This document shows, piece after piece, positions 1-6,942 of a DNA stretch of 29,103 nt. Location: assembly GCA_902562015.1 (NCBI GenBank), contig CACERX010000015.1, positions 1 to 29,103 on the forward strand, written 5' to 3'. Position numbers and translations under genes: made by a program. The stretch comes from an uncultured SAR324 cluster bacterium. GTDB taxonomy: Bacteria; SAR324; NAC60-12. Within the stretch, counting starts at the first letter, position 1. Every line of letters begins with the position of its first letter. The notes under the pieces were generated by a model. The model ran no database searches and was not told the DNA's origin. It saw nothing but the letters and a program-made list of their open reading frames with translations.

Positions 1-503
1 AATATTACCAGTACTGGATCAACACTGAAGATGATGATGTGGAAAGATTTCTGTCATTATTTACTTTCCTGCCAATGAAAGAAGTCATGGAGCTCGGCAA
101 GCTTAGCGGAGCAGATATACGTGAGGCAAAACAACGCCTAGCACTTGAAACAACTGAAATTATACATGGTAGCGAAAATGCTCGTAAAGCACAGCAAGCA
201 TCAGAGTCACTTTTTTCTGGCGGGAAGTCAGTTTCTGACGTAGATAATTCAAATATGCCCAGTACCGTTATCAATCCTGAACGAATTTCAGTAGGAATTG
301 GAATTTTTGATATTTTCCTAGAAACAGGACTCTGCAAATCAAAAGGAGAAGCAAGACGTTTACAGGCACAGGGCGGAGTTTATGTTAATAATCAAAGGAT
401 TGATGACCCAGATTTAAGTCTTGAAGAGTCTGATTTAAAGAATGGAGAAATCCTACTTAGAGCAGGCAAAAAACGCTATCACCGGCTTATTATAAGGAAT
501 TAA
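1..503 (+). CDS. tyrS: Tyrosine--tRNA ligase, C-terminal part (partial)
   Basis: This is the C-terminal portion of tyrosyl-tRNA synthetase, which charges tRNA-Tyr in the cytoplasm. The open frame begins at base 3 and continues from outside the window, so the Rossmann catalytic domain with its HIGH and KMSKS motifs is missing. The first residues (YYQYWINTEDDDVERFL) match the helical region after the catalytic domain of bacterial TyrRS. Residues from about 285 nt onward form an S4 RNA-binding domain (GIFDIFLETGLCKSKGEARR, then GGVYVNNQRI and KNGEILLRAGKKRYHRL). It ends at TAA 501-503 and converges with the minus-strand PLP gene ending at 614. This is a housekeeping gene with no visible link to the sulfur genes. 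The family assignment is secure. Confidence 0.93.
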   Translation, partial: YYQYWINTEDDDVERFLSLFTFLPMKEVMELGKLSGADIREAKQRLALETTEIIHGSENARKAQQASESLFSGGKSVSDVDNSNMPSTVINPERISVGIGIFDIFLETGLCKSKGEARRLQAQGGVYVNNQRIDDPDLSLEESDLKNGEILLRAGKKRYHRLIIRN

Positions 504-530
504 TTTATCTATAGTTTATAGTAAGCAAAA

Positions 531-556
531 GTCTTATCTAAACTCAAAGATAAGAC
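531..556 (-). terminator. Hairpin between convergent tyrS and PLP gene
   Basis: A perfect 9-bp inverted repeat (531-539 and 548-556) encloses an 8-nt loop in the gap between two convergent genes. Read on the minus strand, the stem is followed by TTTTG, so it most likely ends the leftward thiocarboxylate operon. Read on the plus strand it lacks a T tract. The assignment rests on structure and position only. Confidence 0.5.
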
Positions 557-613
557 ACCACAGATTATGAAGCAGGTGGAATCTTTGTGCTAAATGCAAT
601 GCCGACATTTTTT

Positions 614-2038
614 TTAAAATGTAGTTCTCCTCAGCGCAAAGTCCAAATCCTCTAGAATCCTTTCAGTTTCTGTTTCAGATCCTGCAGAAATACGGAGAAG
701 GTAACGTGGAAGATTGATTTCTTTGAGTTCCTCATCAGAGTAGAAATAGTTTGTAAGTAACGTATATGGGCAGATCAGTGTCAGATTTGAACCTATTGAC
801 GGAGCTTTGATAATAGATGAGAATTCTCTGTCGTAAAATTTCTTTAAAGCATTTTCACTTTCATCCCTAAGGGTAAAGCTGACCACTCCCCCATTTCCTT
901 TGAGAAGTTTTTTTGCTTCAGCATATGAAGTGTTAGTACACAGGGATGGATGGTATACAAAATCAACCGCAAAATGTTCTGCAAGGAACTCTGCTAAGAT
1001 AGTGCCGTTGTTGTTGAAGCGTTGCATTCTTTCTTGAAAGTCTTGCATGTATTCCCAAAGAGCTGTTGACTCCAAGTGTGAAATTTTCATTTCCCAACAT
1101 CTTTGGAAGTTTTTCAAAGCATTGGCATCCATAGAATTTTTAACCAGCACGGCTCCACCAGCATGATCATTACTCCCGCTTAAATATTTGGTTGTGCTGT
1201 GAATAACATAATCAGCATTATAATCCAAAGGTTGACAATTTACCGGAGTTGCAACTGTGTTGTCTACTACAAAAGGGACACAATGTTCAGATGCAATTTC
1301 ACCAATCCTTTCTAAATCCGGAATCTCTAACAAAGGATTAGTTATTGTCTCGGTGAAGATCATTGCCGTCTTACTATTTATAGTCTGAGGAAGACTCTCC
1401 AGACGATCCAACTGGACAAATTCGGATTCCCATCTGCATGATTTCCCTAGATTCATTAGCAGACTGTAAGTATCGCTGTATAACAACCCGATCACAATAA
1501 CGTGGGGTTTGCTTTTATTACGTAGCAGATTCATCACACTATAAACTGCCGACATTCCTGAAGGGAACAAAAAGCATTCTGAAGCATGTTCCCACTCACA
1601 CAATTTTTTAGATATGAGCTGCTCTGGGTTTGAGTCTGTAGGTAGTTTTTTGATTACAGATAGTTGAGTAATGTCATTCAAACCCGTTTCCTGATCCTTC
1701 ATCAATTTTAATAAAACTGCTGCACTGCGTGCGGAAAGAACAGGTCCGCTTCTTTTAGTACTCTCAATCAATTCTGCAATTTGCCTGTCCGCATTTCCAA
1801 GAACTATACCCGCTTGAATTTCTAAAATATTATCATTGAATTCAGAACTACTAATTCCAGTTATCCAGTAAGTGATCCCGTCAGGCCATTCATCAAAAAC
1901 CGGAAGATGTGGTGAGTAAAAAATAACGGTAATTCTATGATGCTTTAATTTTTCCAGCCATTCAGTATTATCTTTTAAGAACAGTTCCGGTACTTCCATT
2001 GCAAGCAACAATACATCACCTTTATTTGCGGAAAGCAA
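614..2038 (-). CDS. PLP-dependent Cys/Met-metabolism enzyme (cystathionine gamma-synthase/MetY family), 3' part of a frameshifted Mec+ fusion
   Basis: This open frame carries a complete fold-type I PLP enzyme of the Cys/Met metabolism family from about residue 145 onward. It contains FPSGMSAVYSVMNLL, VVDNTVATP (Asp259) and the PLP-binding lysine in STTKYLSG (Lys284). Such enzymes replace the gamma substituent of an activated homoserine with a sulfur nucleophile, or make related C-S bonds. Residues 1-125 look like the rest of a second, degenerate copy of the same fold, with SSS (63-65) where the TKY lysine is expected. The frame is open upstream of the TTG at 2038, and its residues continue the protein encoded at 2050-2868 if a -1 shift occurs at the U7 run. 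The annotated TTG start is therefore probably artificial. The exact substrate (homocysteine or cysteine synthesis) cannot be read from the sequence. Confidence 0.75.
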   Translation of the reverse strand: MLSANKGDVLLLAMEVPELFLKDNTEWLEKLKHHRITVIFYSPHLPVFDEWPDGITYWITGISSSEFNDNILEIQAGIVLGNADRQIAELIESTKRSGPVLSARSAAVLLKLMKDQETGLNDITQLSVIKKLPTDSNPEQLISKKLCEWEHASECFLFPSGMSAVYSVMNLLRNKSKPHVIVIGLLYSDTYSLLMNLGKSCRWESEFVQLDRLESLPQTINSKTAMIFTETITNPLLEIPDLERIGEIASEHCVPFVVDNTVATPVNCQPLDYNADYVIHSTTKYLSGSNDHAGGAVLVKNSMDANALKNFQRCWEMKISHLESTALWEYMQDFQERMQRFNNNGTILAEFLAEHFAVDFVYHPSLCTNTSYAEAKKLLKGNGGVVSFTLRDESENALKKFYDREFSSIIKAPSIGSNLTLICPYTLLTNYFYSDEELKEINLPRYLLRISAGSETETERILEDLDFALRRTTF

Positions 2039-2049
2039 ATCAGGTTCTA

Positions 2050-2868
2050 TCAGTTTTTCCAGATCAAGCGATTTACAGGGAATTTCCAGATTTTGGATAT
2101 CACCGACTGAAAGTGCAATATCTGAAAAAAATATAGATTGATGCTTGGGAGAGAGTCACGAAGGTAAATCAACAATTCAAATAAAGCTGATAAACCTGAG
2201 CAGTAAGTGAGAGCATACTTTGCACTGGTACGGGAACAAATTTCTTCCTGCAGGTCCCTAATCTGCATTTGTTTTACAAAACGGAAATAACCATGCTGCA
2301 GTTCGAGATCCCCATTTTTCCACTGATGAATAAAATCAATGTTGGGCAGTATTCCAGTAATTCCAAAGACACCGCCTACAATTCCATTTAAAGTTTCTTT
2401 GGAATTACCATTAATTGGTATTATATCAAAATCACTGCTGTCCTGATTGAATTCCGCAATAATCGCACCGTCAGGTTTTCCTCTAGTTGTTCCGCAAACC
2501 AAAAATTTTACCCCAGGATATCTGGCTTTCCCGTTCCAAAGAGCATCCTCCTTGTCTTTTTCTGAAAAATAAGCTCCAACATCAGGATGGCTATGGTAAA
2601 TTACTTTGATCTCCTTTCCCTTTTTTTTAAGGAGTCGTTCAAGTTTCAATTGTTCAAGAGGATCAATTAAATAGCCGTCACGGGCAGTACGTGGATTCAG
2701 TTTAGGGTCCTTCTCATGGAGATCATTCATTATATTTCGCATCGGCCATACAGCATCAAGCAAGCCCGGATCACTACTGGTTCCTGAGATAAATCCGCAT
2801 GCCTCCTCCGGATATGCCGCAACACCTTCCGCATGACATTTTTCTAAAATATCTGCCGGAATTTCCAC
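2050..2868 (-). CDS. Mec+ (JAMM/JAB) metalloprotease domain fused to start of a PLP-fold domain
   Basis: The N-terminal ~140 residues are a JAB1/MPN/Mov34 metalloprotease of the Mec+ type. The motif is complete: Glu21/22, then HSHP at 92-95, Ser102 and Asp105, ligating and activating zinc. In the CysO and HcyS systems such proteases trim or release the C-terminus of a ThiS-like sulfur carrier. From about residue 185 the chain becomes PLP-fold-like (HGYFRFVKQMQIRDLQEEIC and YCSGLSALFELLIYLRD), and then the frame degenerates and stops. The start is GTG at 2866-2868, preceded by a strong TAAGGAG at 5 nt. It lies about 50 nt after the E1/rhodanese gene in the same operon. The last ~25 residues are probably out of frame: the true product should continue into the gene at 614-2038. 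Confidence 0.8.
   Translation of the reverse strand: MEIPADILEKCHAEGVAAYPEEACGFISGTSSDPGLLDAVWPMRNIMNDLHEKDPKLNPRTARDGYLIDPLEQLKLERLLKKKGKEIKVIYHSHPDVGAYFSEKDKEDALWNGKARYPGVKFLVCGTTRGKPDGAIIAEFNQDSSDFDIIPINGNSKETLNGIVGGVFGITGILPNIDFIHQWKNGDLELQHGYFRFVKQMQIRDLQEEICSRTSAKYALTYCSGLSALFELLIYLRDSLPSINLYFFQILHFQSVISKIWKFPVNRLIWKN
2096..2131 (-). other. U7 frameshift site with following hairpin joining Mec+ and PLP frames
   Basis: On the minus strand the Mec+ frame reads TAT TTT TTT CAG across a run of seven T (complement of 2125-2131). This is a phased U UUU UUU heptamer. Slipping back one base gives a frame that stays open into the downstream PLP gene and reads plausibly (YFFSDIALSVGDIQNLEIPC). 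A hairpin begins 2 nt later, with 8 pairs including two wobbles (2115-2122 with 2096-2103) and an 11-nt loop. Either programmed -1 frameshifting, a real indel or a homopolymer sequencing error would explain it. The 2-nt spacer is shorter than usual for programmed sites. Confidence 0.55.
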
Positions 2869-2921
2869 TTAAACTCCTTAATTACATGTTTTTTTGTTGT
2901 ATATGGGAGACTTATCTTAAA

Positions 2922-4079
2922 TTAATATTGAGGCATATCCGGATCAATTTCTTCCGCCCAGAGGTCAATACCACCCTTCAGGTTTTTAAGGTTTTTGTAA
3001 CCAGCCCCCCAGAGCTCCTTAAGTACTGCCATTGAACGTTGCCCTTTGTAACAATATAAATATATAGATGCATCCTTATCTAATCCGCTAGTTGCCGGAT
3101 CAAAAAGGCTGGATGGAAGCAATCTTGCTCCCTCAATGTAGCAAATGTCCCATTCATATTGTTCTCGAACATCTACTAGAAATGCTTTAGGATTTTGTTC
3201 AAGTGCTGTTTTGAATTCCAAGGGGGAAAGCTCAAATAATTCCTCGTCAAATTCTTCATGTAATTTAGTTCCCGGTAGCTGTATATCACAAAATTCTCTG
3301 TAATCAATCAACTCAGTAATAGTAGGATTTCTTCCACAGAGAGCACATTCTGGATCTTTGCGTACACGCACCTCTTTGAAATTCATCTTCATAGCGTCAT
3401 ACAAAAGTAATCTCCCCTTCAGAGGAACTCCATTCTCGAGAATCAACTTAATTACTTCTGTGGCCTGAATTAGACCCACAACTCCTGGGAGCACGCCCAA
3501 GACACCTGAAACTTCTCAACTTGGAACTAATGCTGCGGGAGGGGGTTCAGAAAAAAGACACCGATAACACGGCCCCCCCGACTCAGGATCAAATACTGTA
3601 ATCTGACCCTCAAAACGGAAAATTGAAGCAGATACCAGCGGCTTTTTAGTAAAATATGCAGAGTCATTGATTAGATATCGAGTCTCAAAATTATCTGATC
3701 CATCAGCAATGATGTCATATTGTTCAAACAATTCCAGAACGTTATCTCGCTCTAGACGAATATTATGCCCCTCAACTTCAATATTAGAATTTCCAGCCAG
3801 AATTGTGTCGCGAAGAGAGTTTACTTTAGGCCTACCCTCATCAGAAGTCGCATGTGCAATCTGTCTGTGCAAATTTGTGTGATCCACCACATCGAAGTCA
3901 ACTAACCCTAGTTTCCCAACTCCAACTGCACCTAGGTACATGCCCAGTGGTGATCCTAAACCTCCGGCTCCAATCATGAGTACTTTAGCCTCTTTTAATT
4001 TTAACTGACCTTCCATGCCAACTTCAGGTAGGGTCAGATGCCGGCTGTAACGGTTGATTTCTTCGTTATTTAAAGTCAT
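2922..4079 (-). CDS. moeB: MoeB/ThiF-family E1-like adenylyltransferase-rhodanese fusion, probable selenoprotein (UGA at codon 188)
   Basis: This E1-like enzyme adenylates the C-terminus of a ThiS/MoaD-type sulfur carrier and then helps install sulfur. Read through one in-frame TGA it is 385 residues. GAGGLGSP (about 38-45) is the ATP-binding loop and DGSDNF holds Asp130, matching MoeB numbering. Zinc cysteines are in CYRC (171, 174) and CALC (245, 248). A C-terminal rhodanese domain has active-site Cys343 in CYKGQRS. TGA codon 188 sits at the conserved catalytic Cys (the NCADGGVLG position of MOCS3-type enzymes), and homology resumes immediately as EVSGVLGVLPGVVG. The start is ATG at 4077-4079, preceded by AAAGGA, 10 nt after the carrier gene's stop. 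A conventional gene caller would split it at 3516 and 3500. I infer Sec insertion; a nonsense mutation is the alternative. Confidence 0.82.
3483..3502 (-). promoter_or_regulatory. Bacterial SECIS-like hairpin downstream of UGA
   Basis: Thirteen nucleotides after the UGA the mRNA can form a 7-bp stem (UCUUGGG with CCCAGGA, one G-U pair) closed by the 6-nt loop CGUGCU. The loop begins 20 nt after the UGA. A G in the first two loop positions and this spacing agree with the bacterial SECIS pattern that recruits SelB. The stem lies in conserved codons (LGVLPG), so part of it could be coincidental. Confidence 0.62.
3516..3518 (-). other. In-frame UGA at catalytic Cys position: putative selenocysteine codon 188
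   Basis: The codon order on the minus strand is CCA AGT TGA GAA GTT TCA GGT. Homologues have PSC or TNC followed by an acidic residue and GVLG, so TGA stands exactly where the family has its sulfur-transferring cysteine. The rest of the protein on both sides is intact. Confidence 0.78.
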
Positions 4080-4089
4080 TTTAATCCTT

Positions 4090-4377
4090 TTAGCAGTAAA
4101 CAGATCCTCCCGATATTGAAGGAACAATCTGAATACTGTCTCCGTGTTTAACCACACTTTTCATACCGTCCGCGTAGCGAATGTCATCATCATTTAGATA
4201 GACATTGATAAAGTTTCGGACCTTGCCATCTCCGTCAAACAGGTTTGGTTTGAGTTCAGTGAATTGTGTACATAATGAATTTAATACCTCTTCAACTGAA
4301 CTACCATCAACTTCAACCTGATCCTGGTTGTTAACATATTGTTTTAATGCAGAAGGTATTTCAATTAATACTCCCAT
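4090..4377 (-). CDS. ThiS/MoaD-family sulfur carrier protein with C-terminal extension after Gly-Gly
   Basis: This is a 95-residue beta-grasp sulfur carrier. It has the late MoaD/ThiS features NVYLNDDDIRYADGM and HGDSIQIVPSISGG. Sulfur carriers are adenylated by an E1 enzyme at Gly-Gly and converted to a thiocarboxylate. Here Gly-Gly is not terminal: four residues (SVYC) follow before TAA. HcyS-type carriers are also made with a residue after Gly-Gly that a Mec+ protease removes, and a Mec+ gene is two genes downstream. The start is ATG at 4375-4377 with an excellent AAAGGAGG three bases upstream. It is the first gene of the operon and is followed after 10 nt by its likely E1. It could serve homocysteine or cysteine synthesis rather than thiamine or molybdopterin. 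Confidence 0.85.
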   Translation of the reverse strand: MGVLIEIPSALKQYVNNQDQVEVDGSSVEEVLNSLCTQFTELKPNLFDGDGKVRNFINVYLNDDDIRYADGMKSVVKHGDSIQIVPSISGGSVYC

Positions 4378-4720
4378 AAGCCTCCTTTTCGCAGTTTAAA
4401 CTAAAAATTTTCTGAGAATTATATATGTAACTGGCTAAAACAAAAGACACCAAAATTACTTGATTTGACATATTTTTTTGATCACAGTTTCAGATCTTAT
4501 AACTTATAACAGAGAACTAGTACTAAAATACAATCGATAAAACAAGTTAAATTTTCTTAAAATTAAGTTAAAACTGACAATAATTTCTTATATCAAAAAA
4601 TCCTTTATTTGATATAAAAAATATCTGAGGAAAAATAAGATTTAGTATAAATTGATACTGAATAGAATTATCAAAATAATCGGAGGTTTTTGTAGTGTAA
4701 ATTGTACATTCAGGACATCT
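4378..4720. other. AT-rich intergenic region: promoter for thiocarboxylate operon
   Basis: No gene is visible in these 343 bases. The region lies between the start of the ThiS-like gene and the end of the thioredoxin-DUF255 gene, so it should hold the promoter of the former and the end signal of the latter. A 10-bp inverted repeat (4588-4597 with 4608-4617) is present but has no clean T run on either side. I could not place a convincing promoter. Confidence 0.4.
4588..4617. repeat. 10-bp perfect inverted repeat in intergenic region
   Basis: TTATATCAAA and TTTGATATAA form a perfect inverted repeat with a 10-nt spacer. It lies about 100 bases beyond the stop of the secreted thioredoxin gene and about 210 bases upstream of the sulfur-carrier gene. 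It could be a weak terminator or a regulator site; neither is shown. Confidence 0.4.
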
Positions 4721-6349
4721 TTATTTCCTGGAAGCAAGATATTTGTCCAAAGCTCTCATGTAAGGGACATAACGCTCAGCAAATTTCCAGTTTTCAGCAT
4801 CCCAAATTTGCTCTTCAAGCATTTCATCCATTGCAGAAAAATAGGTAATCATCGGTTCTGATTTATATCGAAGATCATCTTTTTTCTCCTCAATTATTTC
4901 CATGTCTAACATCATTTGGGCAAACAGACCGTTCATCTCCATCAGATACTCTACATCATCTAGACTGTCCATAGTTGGATCGAAAAAGATCATTTTTTCT
5001 GCATCGAAAAAACTTTCCTTGGAAAGCCTTAGAATCTTCATGGCTACTTCATTGTAGCTCTTGTTTTGAAATTTTTTCGCTGCTTTAAAAAACAATATTG
5101 CAGAGTTGGCATAGTCAGGAAGGCTCCCATTACTTAACCACTGCCTTTCAGAAATAGAATAGTAGTGGTATATTTCTTCATTCTTGAGAATCATTTTTGC
5201 CATGAAATCAAGAGACTTTTTTACTTTCTCCTGCAGTTCATAATTAGTGTTGAATTCGAGAACATCTATCAAATAAAAAAGAGTTTTTGCAAGGCGATCA
5301 GTAAAAACCTTTTCTACAACATTGGGCCGCTGATTATGTTTACGATTTTTCTTATTCAGAAAGTAGTATGAAGTATCTGCTTCCTGGAAACTTAAAAAAG
5401 ATCCTATATTCGAATCATACAGTGTTGAGGTCAAATATTGTACGGTTTTGTCCGCAGCCTTTTTCAAGTAAGGAGAGGGACTTTGCTTGTTGATTTCATA
5501 CAAAACCTTAACAGCACCGGCATTCAGGTCAGCCATTTTCTCATAGTGTGGTACATCCCAGTCCTTTTTTTCAGCATACCTAAAAAATCCACCTTCCACC
5601 GAGTCATAAATATTCTCAACTGCTTTTTCCAGAGTCTTACTGATCCATCGAATGGCATCTTTTCTGTCTTGTCCTCTCAAAGAATCTAGCAGGTATAGAA
5701 ATGTTTGATGAAGTATTGATTTTTCCCCTGTACCAAGGCCATATTCTTTTAAGTCAAAGTTGTCTAGAATTCCCTGCTGATACATTTCACGTATTTTTTC
5801 CAGATCTGCTGTTTTAAGTTCAGTTGGAGATTCATACTCAATTTGATAATTTTCCTCCCCATCCACAGATCTGTTCTCAGAAATATTTTTGTGTACATCC
5901 TGAATTACTTCAAGAAATTCTTTAGCGTAAAGTGCTCCTGCATACTTATAATAGGGGGAACCGTCCGGATTTAAAAATACAGTGAATGGTACACCAGTAG
6001 CTTTATATTTGCGGTAAGCAGAACTATGGATATCTACATCTATGAAAATGTTAGTGAAATTATTCCGCAGGTAGGTATATACTTTTTCCTTGCTTAAAGT
6101 TTCTTCAATAAAAAGATCACACCAGTGGCACCACTGAGCGGCAAACAGAAGGAAATATGGCTTATTCTTATCTCTGTTTTGTTTGATTACATCCCGGCTA
6201 TAATCCTGAAAATTTATTGATGACTCTTCATGCTCAAATGCTTCTGCATGATTTATTAGTATGGTAAGTACCGCTAATATAAAAAGCAGACATTTAGGTA
6301 CTACTATATACCACTTGTAAACTGGAGATCTATTCATGATTGGAATCAC
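4721..6349 (-). CDS. Secreted thioredoxin-like protein with DUF255/six-hairpin-like C-terminal region
   Basis: This 542-residue exported protein has a signal-anchor-like N-terminus (CLLFILAVLTILINHAEA). A thioredoxin-like domain follows, with the active site WCHWC in AAQWCHWCDLF and the cis-Pro region GVPFTVFLNPDG. The remaining ~350 residues are helical and resemble the C-terminal part of DUF255/YyaL-type proteins (for example DVPHYEKMADLNAGAVKVLY). It is the last gene of the leftward sox operon, a position where other Sox clusters carry a periplasmic thioredoxin (SoxW-like). It may keep SoxY cysteines reduced, but that is inference. GTG at 6349 and ATG at 6337 are both possible starts; neither has a strong ribosome-binding site. 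Confidence 0.72.
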   Translation of the reverse strand: MIPIMNRSPVYKWYIVVPKCLLFILAVLTILINHAEAFEHEESSINFQDYSRDVIKQNRDKNKPYFLLFAAQWCHWCDLFIEETLSKEKVYTYLRNNFTNIFIDVDIHSSAYRKYKATGVPFTVFLNPDGSPYYKYAGALYAKEFLEVIQDVHKNISENRSVDGEENYQIEYESPTELKTADLEKIREMYQQGILDNFDLKEYGLGTGEKSILHQTFLYLLDSLRGQDRKDAIRWISKTLEKAVENIYDSVEGGFFRYAEKKDWDVPHYEKMADLNAGAVKVLYEINKQSPSPYLKKAADKTVQYLTSTLYDSNIGSFLSFQEADTSYYFLNKKNRKHNQRPNVVEKVFTDRLAKTLFYLIDVLEFNTNYELQEKVKKSLDFMAKMILKNEEIYHYYSISERQWLSNGSLPDYANSAILFFKAAKKFQNKSYNEVAMKILRLSKESFFDAEKMIFFDPTMDSLDDVEYLMEMNGLFAQMMLDMEIIEEKKDDLRYKSEPMITYFSAMDEMLEEQIWDAENWKFAERYVPYMRALDKYLASRK

Positions 6350-6465
6350 ATCTCTGCAGTGATCATCTTTTGTTCTTAAGTTGCTTTTTGATGGACGTTA
6401 AGAGAAGGGGGAAAATTGAAAAATTAATAAATATTAATAAAGCTTTTAAACCGGGTAATGTAAAT

Positions 6466-6888
6466 CTAGAAAATAATTTCATCCAATATATCATACATAT
6501 CTTTTTCTAATATTTCTGCAAATCTAGTCATTCTTTCAGAATTAAAAATACTTGCAAACGCGGTAGGTTTTAAAAAGGAGATAAAAACTTGTTCCTGGTT
6601 ATCTGATTGATAGACTGCAAATTTTACAGGCATAAATACACCCGCTTTGAGGTCAGTGGAAATCAACTGGCTGCAACTTTCCAGATTACAAAATTCCACA
6701 ATTTTGTATAAATTAAATTTTAAGTTTTTTGCAACATCTCCATTCAGGCGTTCATGTATATTGTCAATATTGTTTATTCGAGTGATAAGATAGTTTCGAT
6801 CTTTAACTTCCTGAACTAAATATTCAAGCACCTCATCAAAGCTCATTCCAGAAAATTTTCTTGTTACAATGTCTTCTGAAATGTCCAT
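6466..6888 (-). CDS. DUF302 family protein
   Basis: This is a 140-residue protein of the DUF302 type. The central pattern FNLYKIVEFCNLESCSQLIS followed by GVFMPVKFAVYQ is characteristic of that family, which often accompanies Sox and other periplasmic redox genes. No signal peptide is visible, so it may be cytoplasmic. It keeps two cysteines in FCNLESC. It lies 54 bases after the cytochrome gene and before the thioredoxin-DUF255 gene. Its biochemical role is not established. Confidence 0.72.
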   Translation of the reverse strand: MDISEDIVTRKFSGMSFDEVLEYLVQEVKDRNYLITRINNIDNIHERLNGDVAKNLKFNLYKIVEFCNLESCSQLISTDLKAGVFMPVKFAVYQSDNQEQVFISFLKPTAFASIFNSERMTRFAEILEKDMYDILDEIIF

Positions 6889-6942
6889 TTTGGAAATTTT
6901 TATGGAATCATAATATTATTATTTTATTTGAATAATTAGTTA

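Noticed and set aside
3516..4157. Two separate genes: a short ThiF-like protein (3516-4157) and a rhodanese protein (2922-3500)
   Set aside because: Family homology runs unbroken through the TGA, the downstream piece has no ribosome-binding site at its first ATG, and the long N-terminal extension to 4157 overlaps the sulfur-carrier gene.
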